Below the pieces are notes generated by a model that saw nothing but the letters and a program-made list of their open reading frames with translations, was not told the DNA's origin and did not search any database. Of a stretch of DNA of 45,474 nt, positions 6,239-15,619 are shown piece by piece. The translations under genes were made by a program, and so were the position numbers. Source of the DNA: a virus. The stretch lies in the IMG/VR virus record IMGVR_UViG_3300008050_000087, positions 1 to 45,474 of that record; one strand, given 5' to 3'. Position 1 is the stretch's first letter. Each line of letters begins with the position of its first letter.

Positions 6239-8721
6239 TAGTCTTCCCAATCTGCTTCGATAACCATTTCACCGCTAGCAGTTTTACTGTATCTGACACT
6301 GCCGTTAGCAAGTCCATCTCTCATCTTAATGCTTTCATCTCGGGCTATAGCTGTATCGTATTGAGACAGCGATACCGTGTCTGGATCAAGGTCAAGCATA
6401 AGCTTTTCTTTAAACTTGCTAATCTTGTTTTTGCTAACGACTAGCATTAGTCGAGGCATTGCGGGTCCACCAGCTTGCTTGTGATAAACAATTTCTGCAG
6501 CGTCTTTCCTGTCATGCAGGTCATTGTATACATGGATAATCATATTGGGACGATAAGTAAGCGCCCTGGCATCAGCCAGGTCATCATCAATAGGCAGGCG
6601 TAGTTTAGTGGTGTCTTGGGGACTGTTCTTTCTGTATTCTGCTGTTGCGAACATACAGCATCTGTATTTCCCAACTAGTGTTTTCTGATAATTACTGATT
6701 CTGGTCATCCTTGTATTCTGGTCTAGCTGGAGGAAGTCCATGTAATTATGAGTGTTATCACATATGACCAGCAGTTTCTTTTTAGGATAACGCTGTCTGA
6801 TATAGCGCATCTGTTTTTCGAGCACTGACAGGGTATTACCATCTTCACTATCGACCAGAATGAGTCGCTCTGTTTGAATTAGTTCTCTAAACTTAGCGTC
6901 TGCGCGCGCGTACAGCTCCCACTCAGTGGGATCAGCACTGTTAGCCCAGGGGTTGGCCATCTTACCAATACCCACAGGCTGGTCAGCTGTAGTACGGATA
7001 TGCTCAGCGATGTTGGATTTTAGCCTGGGTTCAACCTGGCTATAGCTATCATCAGTGAAATGCATGATAATTACAGCGTTCTCATCAGTAATTGCTATGT
7101 CTAACCCAAGTGCGATTGCTGTAGCTGTCTTACCGCTGTTAGCTCTGCCGCCAAAGTAGATTAGGACGCCATCTACCCAGGTCATACCCCCAGACATAGC
7201 TTGGCTAAACATTGTAAACCTACTCATGAGGAACCCCATGCCCAGGCCATGCTCTGCGTCATATTGCTTTTGCTCTTGGAGCGCATCATATCGGCTCAAC
7301 TGATAGTTTACACCAATGGTATCGCGTTTATATTCGCTTTCGATATGAGAGACCTTGTGTTCCATTTCGGCAATTAGTGCCTGAATGTTATCTGGATCGT
7401 CAAGGACTTCGCGGCCAAACTTTTCTGCTGCGGCACCGAGTCGCCCACGACGTTCTTCAAACTTACCATCTCGTAGGTTATTTACATCGGTAGAGATGCT
7501 GATGAAACTGAAGCCGGTAAGCTCGGTTAGTGTGTTGATCAGTAGCTCTCGCCTGACTGCTGATGGTTCGGCTGCTACAACTGGAATTAATTCGGCGCAC
7601 AAGTCAGTCGCATTTAAGTCTTCGCCTAGCTTGCTGACAAGCCATTCGAAGCCACCTTGTTTCCGTAGCGCCCTAAAGGCTTCTCCATCATGATTTTCTA
7701 AGAACTCTCCTGGATCTTTTTCATCGGTTTCGGGAGGTAATACAACCCAGCAACTGACACCAGGCGTGGTTTTGATTTCATCTCGCAGGGTACGCATAAT
7801 ACCTTGCTCGCCAGCCTTGTCCCAGTCCATACAGAAGAACACCTGCCTGATGCCAAGCATCTTGAGTAGGCTTAGGTGATCGGCCGTGAAGGCAGTCCCG
7901 CATGTAGCCACAGCATTAGTAATTCCATGTGTGTGCAGGGCGGCAACATCGCCCTGCCCTTCTACAACATATAGGCCATCTTTTTTAGCAGAAGCTAATG
8001 CAATATCTATTCCCAGCAGTGTCTTCCGCTTTTGATAAATAGCTGTCTCAGGAGTACCAATGTACTTGGGTACGCGTTGTCCTTCTGGTCGGTTTAGGTT
8101 TTTGCTGCTGAACCCTATTGGTCGGCCTCGGTAGTCGTTGATAACGAATGTAACTTTGTCTTCGTCAAAATACCTAGCATCATGAGCAAAATAAGGGCTT
8201 GTCTGCAACTGCTCTTGACCCCAACCTTTAGCTAGCAATTCACTTTTCAGTATTTCAATAGCTACTGATCCGATTGTAAGGTATTGGGACGACCAACCCC
8301 TGCTTTCACAGTAGGTGCTTGCATCCTTGTAATTGGTTTCAATTACTGCCGCGATGTCGGCAGCCATCTTATATTGACGGGCTCGCTCGCGATCTGCATG
8401 GGTTGGTTCGCCCAGCCTAACCTCTACTTCTAGTTTTTCTGCTAGGAATGGCAGGGTTTGGGTGATCCATTCTGGGCCAGATCCTGGCAGGCCATCCAGT
8501 TGGGCGCAGGCACTAAAAATATCATGCGAGGCTCCGCAGCTAAAACAATGTACTGTCTGATTTCCATTTTTTGGATTGTAGTACATGCTAGGATCGTGAT
8601 CATCATGCACAAAGCAGTGGAATCGCTTATTCGTTGCCTCGTCACCTATTTTTTGCACTAGGTAGTCTTGCAGCCTGGGTTTTAGCGCCTGAACGAGTTC
8701 TTCTACATTGGTGATAAACAT
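6238..8721 (-). CDS. Primase-helicase (DnaG/Twinkle-like fusion)
   Basis: 827 aa. An N-terminal zinc finger has C36/H39 and C59/C62 (HCFVH, HCFSCG). A TOPRIM domain follows with VVEGQGDVAALH and CMDWDKAGEQG. The C-terminal RecA-type helicase has Walker A GGRANSGKTAT and Walker B KLLVICDN. The architecture matches phage T7 gp4 and mitochondrial Twinkle, which unwind DNA and lay down primers at the fork. It would work with the DnaE polymerase, OB-fold SSB and ligase encoded in this window. No domain appears missing. Confidence 0.92.
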   Translation of the reverse strand: MFITNVEELVQALKPRLQDYLVQKIGDEATNKRFHCFVHDDHDPSMYYNPKNGNQTVHCFSCGASHDIFSACAQLDGLPGSGPEWITQTLPFLAEKLEVEVRLGEPTHADRERARQYKMAADIAAVIETNYKDASTYCESRGWSSQYLTIGSVAIEILKSELLAKGWGQEQLQTSPYFAHDARYFDEDKVTFVINDYRGRPIGFSSKNLNRPEGQRVPKYIGTPETAIYQKRKTLLGIDIALASAKKDGLYVVEGQGDVAALHTHGITNAVATCGTAFTADHLSLLKMLGIRQVFFCMDWDKAGEQGIMRTLRDEIKTTPGVSCWVVLPPETDEKDPGEFLENHDGEAFRALRKQGGFEWLVSKLGEDLNATDLCAELIPVVAAEPSAVRRELLINTLTELTGFSFISISTDVNNLRDGKFEERRGRLGAAAEKFGREVLDDPDNIQALIAEMEHKVSHIESEYKRDTIGVNYQLSRYDALQEQKQYDAEHGLGMGFLMSRFTMFSQAMSGGMTWVDGVLIYFGGRANSGKTATAIALGLDIAITDENAVIIMHFTDDSYSQVEPRLKSNIAEHIRTTADQPVGIGKMANPWANSADPTEWELYARADAKFRELIQTERLILVDSEDGNTLSVLEKQMRYIRQRYPKKKLLVICDNTHNYMDFLQLDQNTRMTRISNYQKTLVGKYRCCMFATAEYRKNSPQDTTKLRLPIDDDLADARALTYRPNMIIHVYNDLHDRKDAAEIVYHKQAGGPAMPRLMLVVSKNKISKFKEKLMLDLDPDTVSLSQYDTAIARDESIKMRDGLANGSVRYSKTASGEMVIEADWED

Positions 8722-8722
8722 G

Positions 8723-9226
8723 CTATCGAAGCTCCAATGTAATTACTTGATTCGCGAGCGACCAGTAGAATTCCCCTGTGAAAAACATACGAGCCTGAAC
8801 CAACGCTACCTGACCACCTGCTAAGCCGGTTCTGACGGCTTGAGTTATGTCTAGCGGCACTCGGGCGTCTTGTAGTTCTGGCCACGGGCTGCTTTCGATC
8901 TGTGCTACACCGTGTTCATCTAGATAAACGGTTCCCGACCATTGCTCTACGTTAATGACTAAACCATGGTATGTCTGCGTTGGGTCACCGCGATTAGTTT
9001 TTGGGTGATGGTTGAATACACATGCACCACTCTCGTGATGACGAGTCGAACCCATGGCTGGAATACGGTAATTGTTTTTAATCATTTGTTCAGCATATAG
9101 TTTTGACTTAGGTATTCTATAACTCGCAGCATGTTCATCCCACCTTGTTTTTGTGTAGTAAAGCAGGCGGTATTGACTTGTTTTTGGGTTTTCTGCAAAG
9201 AATAGCTGGTATGGACGCTTACCCAT
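8723..9226 (-). CDS. Hypothetical protein (167 aa)
   Basis: Lies between the IMPDH-like and primase-helicase genes and overlaps the former by 8 nt. It contains an ACVFNHHPKTNRGDP stretch and a C-terminal beta-rich part. Family not recognised. Confidence 0.75.
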   Translation of the reverse strand: MGKRPYQLFFAENPKTSQYRLLYYTKTRWDEHAASYRIPKSKLYAEQMIKNNYRIPAMGSTRHHESGACVFNHHPKTNRGDPTQTYHGLVINVEQWSGTVYLDEHGVAQIESSPWPELQDARVPLDITQAVRTGLAGGQVALVQARMFFTGEFYWSLANQVITLELR

Positions 9227-10367
9227 TTATTACTCCGTGTGGTGTTGCTTCTTCTAAACCTGCTTGAGTTACCCTGCAGGCGACTACTGTGTTTGGACCG
9301 AAGTCTTTTAGAGATGAAACTCCCGAATAAGAAATCGCCGAGCGTAAGGCGGCGCGGTGACGCGCCAATGTTGTTTCAACTGTATCTCCTTCCCAAATTA
9401 GTGTAGTGGAGACGCCTTCGGGGGCGTCTACACGTTTACCATTATCTGTTTGGAAATCTGCTGATGCATGCCCCCGGTAGCGCTTAATCATTTGATACTG
9501 GTTGCGACCAGGTCGAAATGATCCACCACTTAGGTCAAGTTGTTTTTGTACGTGTTGCCATCCAGGAGACTCCTTACACTTGCTAAATACGCTGCCCATC
9601 ATGACTGCATCTGCGCCAGCTGCAAGCAACTTGGCGACATCATCGGTATCTCTTATGCCGCCGTCTGCGATAATGATAGTGTTCTTGCGCTTAGAGTAAG
9701 TACTGTCAGGATGTATTCTGTTTAAAGCAGCATGGATGTCTCTAACGGTGCTCCACTGAGGTATACCGAAACCGGTAACCTTTCGGGTAATACACATACT
9801 GCCTGGCCCAACGCCAACTCGTAAGTGAGTACAGCCTTTGTTAACACAATGTATGGCTGCCTGCGAAGTAGCTATGCTGCCTGACATTAAGCCGCCGAGT
9901 GGGTTCACCATTTTGAGATATTCATATGCCTCGTCGGCAACCAGCCCATGGCCTACAGCAATATCAACTGCAAAATTCCAGCCGTTGGGATTTAGATTCT
10001 CTTTATCAAGTTTTAGGTCAACCAGCTTCCCCATCATGTCTTTTAGCTGATCTATCTGGCCAGGCACAGCAATCCAGAAATTAGGGTGCGATGCGAAATC
10101 TCTCACTGCGCATTCCCATTCGCTGTCGGGCTGTTCTTGACCAGCCGTAGGTACGACAGGCAATCCTCTTGAGAGGACGGCCATTTCTCCAGCTGCCAGC
10201 AGCGCTTCGCACATCTCGTATCCACTAACTCTGTCCATAGGTGCACTGTAAATGTAAGGATGCAGTTTAACATCCTCGCTTCTACTTCTTACAATGCTGT
10301 ATCCAGGTACCAGCTGTATGTCGTCACATGTCAGTGCTAATGGCAACTCTTCTGTATGGGTGAACAT
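9219..10367 (-). CDS. IMP dehydrogenase / GMP reductase family protein, no CBS domain
   Basis: 382 aa TIM-barrel enzyme. GVGPGSMCITRKVTGFGIPQ carries the catalytic cysteine (C192). IADGGIRDTDDVAKLLAAGA and the phosphate-binding region follow, and the last part (YRGHAS, EGVSTTL) corresponds to the mobile flap. IMPDH makes XMP from IMP, while GMP reductase converts GMP to IMP. GGIR and ESPG favour IMPDH, while SYSGVSSLKD resembles GMP reductase. The regulatory CBS pair of cellular IMPDH is absent. Near a DUF5664 hydrolase and an HD hydrolase, it suggests control of the purine pool during infection. GGAGAAAG precedes the ATG. Confidence 0.87.
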   Translation of the reverse strand: MFTHTEELPLALTCDDIQLVPGYSIVRSRSEDVKLHPYIYSAPMDRVSGYEMCEALLAAGEMAVLSRGLPVVPTAGQEQPDSEWECAVRDFASHPNFWIAVPGQIDQLKDMMGKLVDLKLDKENLNPNGWNFAVDIAVGHGLVADEAYEYLKMVNPLGGLMSGSIATSQAAIHCVNKGCTHLRVGVGPGSMCITRKVTGFGIPQWSTVRDIHAALNRIHPDSTYSKRKNTIIIADGGIRDTDDVAKLLAAGADAVMMGSVFSKCKESPGWQHVQKQLDLSGGSFRPGRNQYQMIKRYRGHASADFQTDNGKRVDAPEGVSTTLIWEGDTVETTLARHRAALRSAISYSGVSSLKDFGPNTVVACRVTQAGLEEATPHGVING

Positions 10368-10576
10368 CTTTCTTTCTCCGTTATTATTGTCCAGGTGCTT
10401 CCTGAGAATGTCTCTTCTGAGACATATTTTTCTTTGATGCTTATTATTCCTAATGATGGAGCTATCGCAGTCAGATGCTCCGTCATTATTTCTAGTGCTG
10501 ACTCAAGCTGGATGTATGGCCCAAGCTTATGTTGACTTGTCAAGGTCATTACGTTAACCCAGAAAAACGTGTCCAT
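10337..10576 (-). CDS. Hypothetical protein (79 aa)
   Basis: The ATG overlaps the stop of the Cas4-like gene (TGATG), and its 3' end overlaps the IMPDH-like start by 31 nt. Begins MDTFFWVNVMTLTSQ. No recognised domain. Confidence 0.6.
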   Translation of the reverse strand: MDTFFWVNVMTLTSQHKLGPYIQLESALEIMTEHLTAIAPSLGIISIKEKYVSEETFSGSTWTIITEKERCSPIQKSCH

Positions 10577-11784
10577 CACATGCTCACTTTTCTTGGATCT
10601 CTGTCAGGCGTGTAGCAGGTGTTAGACCACTTACAGTATTTGCACTGCCAGTCTCCCTTGTCAGGCGGGAGCAACTCTTTCTTTTTGGCAACTTTACGCA
10701 GGTGACGCATGGTTGTAGCTCTTTTGCTTTCGGAATCCGAATCCCAGTTATCCATTCTGGTAAGTAGTGCTTTAGACAAGTCGATGTTATGGTTGCGCGC
10801 CTGACTCATTAGTTCTTCGTCAGACAGTTCGGGAATGGTTTCTACCCAGTTGTTAAAGTCCATGCGCTGTAGGTACTTTTCCATTTTAGTTGTATCAGTC
10901 TTATTAAGCTGATCGCGCATAAAGGCATCAACCAGTTCCTCATCGGAGTACTTGGCGTTAAAATCTCTTTCTGGAATAACGCCGGTATCAATACATTGCT
11001 GTATGTACTTATAGCACTCCAGGATGCTATTAATGGTAATCTTGGTACGTTGCCATTCACCTTCGTATGGTGCGAGCCATTTCCATTCGCCCCAATAGGT
11101 TGTATAGTTGTTTTCATCAGTCTCTTTGACTGTTCGAACTAGGAACTCTCCATATCGCCCAGTGTCTCTGCTTCCGTACACCAGTCGACTGTCTTCGTAT
11201 GCTGAGTCCTCACTGGCTTTCCACCAATGATATAGCAGAATCTGCATGATGTTACTGTCTTTTGGAGTACCCATACGACCTTGGTTGCGATCGTACTGGC
11301 TACCGAGAACAAAGTCTGAACCAAAACCGTAAACACTTTTACTTTCTACAATAGAATACAAGTGGGTGCGGGGATTGATTACCTCTATGTCTATACTTCC
11401 ACTTACATTATGACTTTTAATATAGATACGAACTTGATCGTCTACATACACGTTACTTTTCTGAGCTTCTTGAATTAGATACTCTTCGTAAAGATTGCCT
11501 TGTGCCCAAATCCAGCGCATGTAGCGATCTACTTCTGTTTGTTCTCGCTGTAGCTGCTCAACCAGGTGCTTCCAATGGTTATACTTATCATAGAATTTAT
11601 AGCTGGCGACGAGCAGCCTGAAAAAGGCTGCTCGTCTACATTTGCCAACAACTTTCGTATGTCCATCATCGGTGATGATAATAGCAGTGGCCTCGCTAGG
11701 CCACTGTGTTGGATGCTTTTCCTCTCCCCGTCTGGGGCGGGCCATGTGATCGGTTACGTGGTCGATGAATGCCCATTCTGCCAT
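10576..11784 (-). CDS. Cas4/AddB-like PD-(D/E)XK nuclease with predicted iron-sulfur cluster
   Basis: 402 aa. The nuclease core is marked by SGSIDIEVINP and VESKSVYG (D and ExK). One cysteine near the N-terminus (C49, GKCRRAAFF) and three near the C-terminus (C381, C384, C390; CKYC..C) reproduce the four-cysteine cluster of Cas4 and AddB. Such enzymes resect DNA ends for recombination. No Cas1/Cas2 or repeat array is nearby, so a replication or recombination role is likelier than CRISPR adaptation. AGGAGG precedes the ATG. Confidence 0.77.
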   Translation of the reverse strand: MAEWAFIDHVTDHMARPRRGEEKHPTQWPSEATAIIITDDGHTKVVGKCRRAAFFRLLVASYKFYDKYNHWKHLVEQLQREQTEVDRYMRWIWAQGNLYEEYLIQEAQKSNVYVDDQVRIYIKSHNVSGSIDIEVINPRTHLYSIVESKSVYGFGSDFVLGSQYDRNQGRMGTPKDSNIMQILLYHWWKASEDSAYEDSRLVYGSRDTGRYGEFLVRTVKETDENNYTTYWGEWKWLAPYEGEWQRTKITINSILECYKYIQQCIDTGVIPERDFNAKYSDEELVDAFMRDQLNKTDTTKMEKYLQRMDFNNWVETIPELSDEELMSQARNHNIDLSKALLTRMDNWDSDSESKRATTMRHLRKVAKKKELLPPDKGDWQCKYCKWSNTCYTPDRDPRKVSM

Positions 11785-12008
11785 ATGGCCTCCTGGCCTT
11801 GCTCATATTGTTTAGCTTTTTCTATAGCTCTGTTTATATCCCAGACAATTACGTCTGCACGTTCTGGAAAGACGCGATCAACTTCCTTGGTTTCTAAATT
11901 CATAGAAACTACCAATCGCCATCCAATTAAAGACAGTATGCGATTGGCAGCCCAGAGCATACCTGCTTGTTGAAAAGCAGCCCAGGCTTCTTGATCTTCA
12001 TTAAGCAT
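11754..12008 (-). CDS. Hypothetical protein (84 aa)
   Basis: Overlaps the preceding gene by 8 nt and the nuclease gene by 31 nt. It is Trp-rich and helical (EDQEAWAAFQQAGMLWAAN). Function unknown. Confidence 0.6.
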   Translation of the reverse strand: MLNEDQEAWAAFQQAGMLWAANRILSLIGWRLVVSMNLETKEVDRVFPERADVIVWDINRAIEKAKQYEQGQEAIWQNGHSSTT

Positions 12009-12333
12009 TGTCAGTCAAGGATGTTGTGTCTGACAGATCAATGGGTTCATCCCCAACACCTTCGCTTACAATCCGTTCACCCTGTGCGTGGGCTGCAAAT
12101 CGGGCGTCAAGATCTTCGTACTTTTGTTTGGCAAAAGCCGGGAAGGCTTCCATATTCATGTTGATGCCTTGCTCTTCGCACTGCTTGGCAATCCATTCAG
12201 TGAAGATGCCAAGGTGAATAATCTGGTTAAACTGTGCATTTACTCGCTCAGCGAGCACTCGGATAGCCGCCTCAACTTGTGCGGCTGGTGGGGCTTGGAC
12301 TGGACGTCCTGTAGCATCTAGTAGTTGACTCAT
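12001..12333 (-). CDS. Hypothetical protein, possible paralogue of 31824-32138
   Basis: 110 aa. The segment NQIIHLGIFTEWIAKQCEE resembles SDILHLGILTGYFYKQFLEN in the protein at 31824-32138, and both are followed by an acidic tail. A phage family is likely, but no function can be given. Confidence 0.7.
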   Translation of the reverse strand: MSQLLDATGRPVQAPPAAQVEAAIRVLAERVNAQFNQIIHLGIFTEWIAKQCEEQGINMNMEAFPAFAKQKYEDLDARFAAHAQGERIVSEGVGDEPIDLSDTTSLTDNA

Positions 12334-12346
12334 TCTTTACTCTCTC

Positions 12347-13450
12347 TTATGCTGCTGCATCCTTTTTTGGAGGCAAGCATTCGCCCAGGTATATCGGGCC
12401 GCTCTTGTTGAAATCAGTATTGCCATCTGTGTCCTGATACAGGATACAGAAGCCATTCTGATAATGTTTTGTACTTGCATTGGTAGGCTTGAAGAAGTAA
12501 CGAAGCAAGCCTGCAAGGCAGCCTTGTTCAATATACATCTTGCCATTCTCAATGCCTTTATAAATTTTGTGAGTGTGTCCGCAGACGAATGTGTCTACTT
12601 CGTGATCTTCATAACGTCTGCCGATTTTCGGACCTATTCTTGTCACTGTGTGACCAGGCTTTTCACTGCCCATTGTGCTTGGATGAAAGATGATGGCTTT
12701 GCCAATCTTGACATACCAGCTTTCGACGGGGTCAAAGTACACGTTACTAAAGTCAAGCTTCTTGACTACCATGCCGGTTCGATCTAGGACTTCGCCATTG
12801 GCGAGCCTGCTTAGCAGGTTAGGTCGTAGTATTTCAGAGGCTGCTCGATCTATGCCTTGCCTTGCAAGATATCTTGCTGGCCTAGCGTCATGATTACCTT
12901 CAACGAGATGAACCTGGCTGAACTTTTTAGACAGTATTTCGACAAAGTGTAGTGCGGCATTGTATTCATCAATTGCTGCGATAGAACGATCTTTGCCAAA
13001 GGTACTGAAGATGTATCCTTCGATGATATCTCCATTTAGTACACAGATATCTGCATCTGCATGGGCCTTCACAATTTCCATTAGGAAATCAGTTCGAGCC
13101 AGAGGGAAATGTATGTCGGACATGATTAATATTTTTCGTAGCGATGTTCCCTCGGGGATTACGCCACGTCGACGAACCTGTTGATTGTCTTGATGCTTAT
13201 CAACTAGACTGGCTAGCTTTTGCCAATTGACATCGATTGCAGGAGGCGGCAGGTTTACCACGTTCTCCTTTGTCCAGTTTTCTCTTTCACACTTACGACG
13301 TACTGCGTCGTCACTACGCTCACAGGGAAATCCCGGCAAGCCCATCTTGTAACGACGGTTAATTTGTTCAGAAATTTCTACAAATGTGTTAGTTGGAAGT
13401 AGCGTCCGTAGAAGAAGTTCTTCTTCGGCTCGCCAGCGATGTACACTCAT
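12347..13450 (-). CDS. Calcineurin-like metallophosphoesterase with N-terminal HTH-like domain
   Basis: 367 aa. Metal-binding motifs appear in order: MSDIHFP, NGDIIEG, EGNHDAR, a histidine in IIFHPST, and CGHTHK, so the two-metal site looks complete. Residues ~1-60 (HRWRAEEELLLRTLLP..) look like a SANT/Myb-type helix-turn-helix, suggesting DNA binding. The substrate is unknown. It starts one base after the dnaE stop and is probably co-transcribed with the polymerase. Similar phage proteins are usually annotated only as phosphoesterases. Confidence 0.88.
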   Translation of the reverse strand: MSVHRWRAEEELLLRTLLPTNTFVEISEQINRRYKMGLPGFPCERSDDAVRRKCERENWTKENVVNLPPPAIDVNWQKLASLVDKHQDNQQVRRRGVIPEGTSLRKILIMSDIHFPLARTDFLMEIVKAHADADICVLNGDIIEGYIFSTFGKDRSIAAIDEYNAALHFVEILSKKFSQVHLVEGNHDARPARYLARQGIDRAASEILRPNLLSRLANGEVLDRTGMVVKKLDFSNVYFDPVESWYVKIGKAIIFHPSTMGSEKPGHTVTRIGPKIGRRYEDHEVDTFVCGHTHKIYKGIENGKMYIEQGCLAGLLRYFFKPTNASTKHYQNGFCILYQDTDGNTDFNKSGPIYLGECLPPKKDAAA

Positions 13451-14688
13451 TTATTCTCCTTGATGAATAGATATTTCATCTACCAGAATCTTGGTTAGCG
13501 GGTTGGTCTGTTCGACGCGCCCTCTGATACACACAAGATTGTTTTCGGCAGGGAACACTCCATTCAATTTTAGTCTTAGATACACTTGCGGGAAGATTAC
13601 CCCTTCGCAAAGGGATGTTCCATCACCAAATTGGATGAAAGCCATCTGGTCTCCCCGTCGAGTCATAATCTCTTTAACTGTTAGCACGACGCCTGCGACT
13701 TCAGAATAATCACCCTCAAGTACACTGGCAATTGGTTGGGTATTAGAGAATACCACTCTTGCTGGGTGCTGTCCAAGGTAGCATCCGATCATATCGGCTT
13801 GCTGCATTAATTCTGATACGCTGATAACGACTTGCTTGTAACGACGCAACGACGGTTCTTCTGGCTTTGATTTTAATTTGAGTTCTGGTTTCTTACGCAA
13901 CCATACGCTTTCTTTATACTCTGTTATATCTTCGGGTGAAAGGAGATCTTCGATGGTGAGGTTTTCTCCTGTAGCTAAATTACATTCATCTATTGTACCA
14001 TAAACATGGCGTGCATGACGCAATCTAGCGTCGCGCTCTTTCCAGCGCGTCGCCCATTCGGGAGCAGGTAAACCATTCTTTTTAGCTTCCTTAAGGATCG
14101 CCTTGGCTTCCTTTACCCGTGTTTCTATTTCTTGCTTTCTAGCTTCTTTTTGCTTGTTTTCTTCTGTTCTTACCCCAGAATCTATTAGACGCTGAGCATA
14201 TTCTGATAGCAAGGTACCGTAGTCATAGAGTGCTTGTGCGTTGTCAAGCAGATCTTGTCGTCGATATCCCATGCGGTCAAAGGCACCGGACTTAACTAGC
14301 GACTTAAATGTGCCTGCATTTACTTTACGTTTATCTACCCTGACCAGGAAGTCCATGATGTTTTGAAAGCGACCGTGTTTACGGGCGCGCAATATACTTA
14401 CTGCAGCCTTAGCACCTATGCCCTTGATAGCATTAAGGCCAAAGAAGACCTCATTGTTTTCGGTAGTGAAACCAACACCACTGCCCTGTACGTCGGGGCT
14501 GTGAATTCGTACACCCATTTCCTTTGCTTCCATAATATATTCTGGTGCCTTTTGGGCCCAAAGTTTAGGCTGCATAGTCTTACTTCTGATTGTCATCAGT
14601 GCACAAAAGAATTCTTGTGGGTAGTTGGCTTTGAAATAAGCACAGAGGTAGGTGATAACACTGTATGCAACCGAGTGGCTTTTGTTAA
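13451..14688 (-). CDS. dnaE: DNA polymerase III alpha (DnaE), exon 3
   Basis: C-terminal third of the DnaE-type polymerase. Continuous reading from 14688 gives NKSHSVAYSVITYLCAYFKA, the conserved block that in bacterial DnaE directly follows FAGYGF. A helix-hairpin-helix region follows (FFGLNAIKGIGAKAAVS), then an OB-fold (VAGVVLTVKEIMTRRGDQMA). No start codon belongs here: the ATG at 14596 is internal and the conserved text extends 30 codons upstream of it. The exon border is inferred from the restored GGA T/TT AAC (Gly-Phe-Asn) codons and the intron-terminal G. Confidence 0.9.
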
Positions 14689-15619
14689 CGTTTATACCCC
14701 GACTTTCGTCGTATTTGTAGGGACTAGACTATACCATTATCCACACGGGATACCTGTTGGTAGTCGTTGGGGGCTTGCCTATACGGCCTATCCCTGCTGA
14801 TTGCCCAATCCTTAACAGTTTCAGCACAGCGACGACCTTTCGATCGCCGCCTCCTCGTTAAGGCTCTAAGGGGGTTCCAGCATATTCCAGGTTATTCGAC
14901 GGCAGTTGCCTGCCGAAGGGACCTGAGCTGTTTGAATTTTTTGTATTTTCTTTCTAGATAGGGTCCTGGCTCAGAGTAAAGCCAAGTTCCAAATTTCAAT
15001 ATAGATGTTATAGATGCAAATCGAACATACTTCATGTTGTCAGTCTTAGAGTCTTGAATTTGATACTTGATTCCCATACTGGTCAGGAGCCTAGTAAACT
15101 TATCAATGTCTGATTTTTGAAGAACGATATAGCAACTGGCCTTAAGGTAGGGGCCATATTGTTTGCCATTTAGAGTTTGCATTCTTTGACTGATGTGAAT
15201 ACATCCATCACCGTCAAAAATGCCACGCCAATAACTTGGCTCGTATGTAGTTTCTACAATTCGCTTTGAATGAGTAGCAACTCCATGCGCAGCTAAATCT
15301 TGACACATTGCTTTTCTTGAAATAGTAAGTCTACCCATTTGGCTACTATTTATGTAGCCGCCAGACTGCCTCGGAAGTGCAATTTGACCGGTGAAGCCTA
15401 CATCATCTTTCAATGTGCGCAAATGTTCTTTATCTTTGATTTGGCAGACTGTAATCCATGGCGCTTTTGTAGCGACATATCCATCTGCATACAGAAAGCC
15501 CAACCAGTAGGCTTTCGTAGGTGAATCTATATTTTGAAAATACCTATCATCTAATTTGTGTCTCATGTTATCTCCTTTTTTGCGCACAAGGAGTTTAACA
15601 ATCGACTACAGCTGTGTCA
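14689..15619 (-). mobile_element. Group I intron 2 in dnaE (931 nt)
   Basis: Interrupts the conserved FANYG/FNKSHS codons. Exon 2 ends in T and the intron ends in G, as group I splicing requires. The catalytic core occupies the last ~200 nt (14689-14891). It contains AACGACTA (R/P7 5' strand) and GGTATAGTCTAGTCC (S/P7 3' strand), whose GACTA and TAGTC pair. The endonuclease gene sits in the 5' part, before the core. Splicing out the intron keeps the frame. Confidence 0.85.
14892..15566 (-). CDS. LAGLIDADG homing endonuclease (in intron 2)
   Basis: 224 aa from the ATG preceded by AAAGGAGATAAC. An in-frame start 21 nt upstream lacks this site. Two LAGLIDADG-type motifs, AYWLGFLYADGYV near residue 20 and YWRGIFDGDGCI near residue 110, make a monomeric two-motif enzyme. 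Such enzymes cut intron-less alleles so that the intron is copied in. The end of the gene (GTCGAATAAC) runs into the ribozyme core, and the same TCGAATAAC ends the other intron's endonuclease gene. Confidence 0.9.
   Translation of the reverse strand: MRHKLDDRYFQNIDSPTKAYWLGFLYADGYVATKAPWITVCQIKDKEHLRTLKDDVGFTGQIALPRQSGGYINSSQMGRLTISRKAMCQDLAAHGVATHSKRIVETTYEPSYWRGIFDGDGCIHISQRMQTLNGKQYGPYLKASCYIVLQKSDIDKFTRLLTSMGIKYQIQDSKTDNMKYVRFASITSILKFGTWLYSEPGPYLERKYKKFKQLRSLRQATAVE

Noticed and set aside
7385-7693. Plus-strand 102-codon frame inside the primase-helicase
   Set aside because: Antisense shadow of a strongly conserved gene, Ser/Arg-rich, no ribosome binding site.
10576-11784. CRISPR adaptation module based on the Cas4-like protein
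   Set aside because: No Cas1, Cas2 or repeat-spacer array was seen anywhere in the window. Cas4-like nucleases are common in phages without CRISPR.
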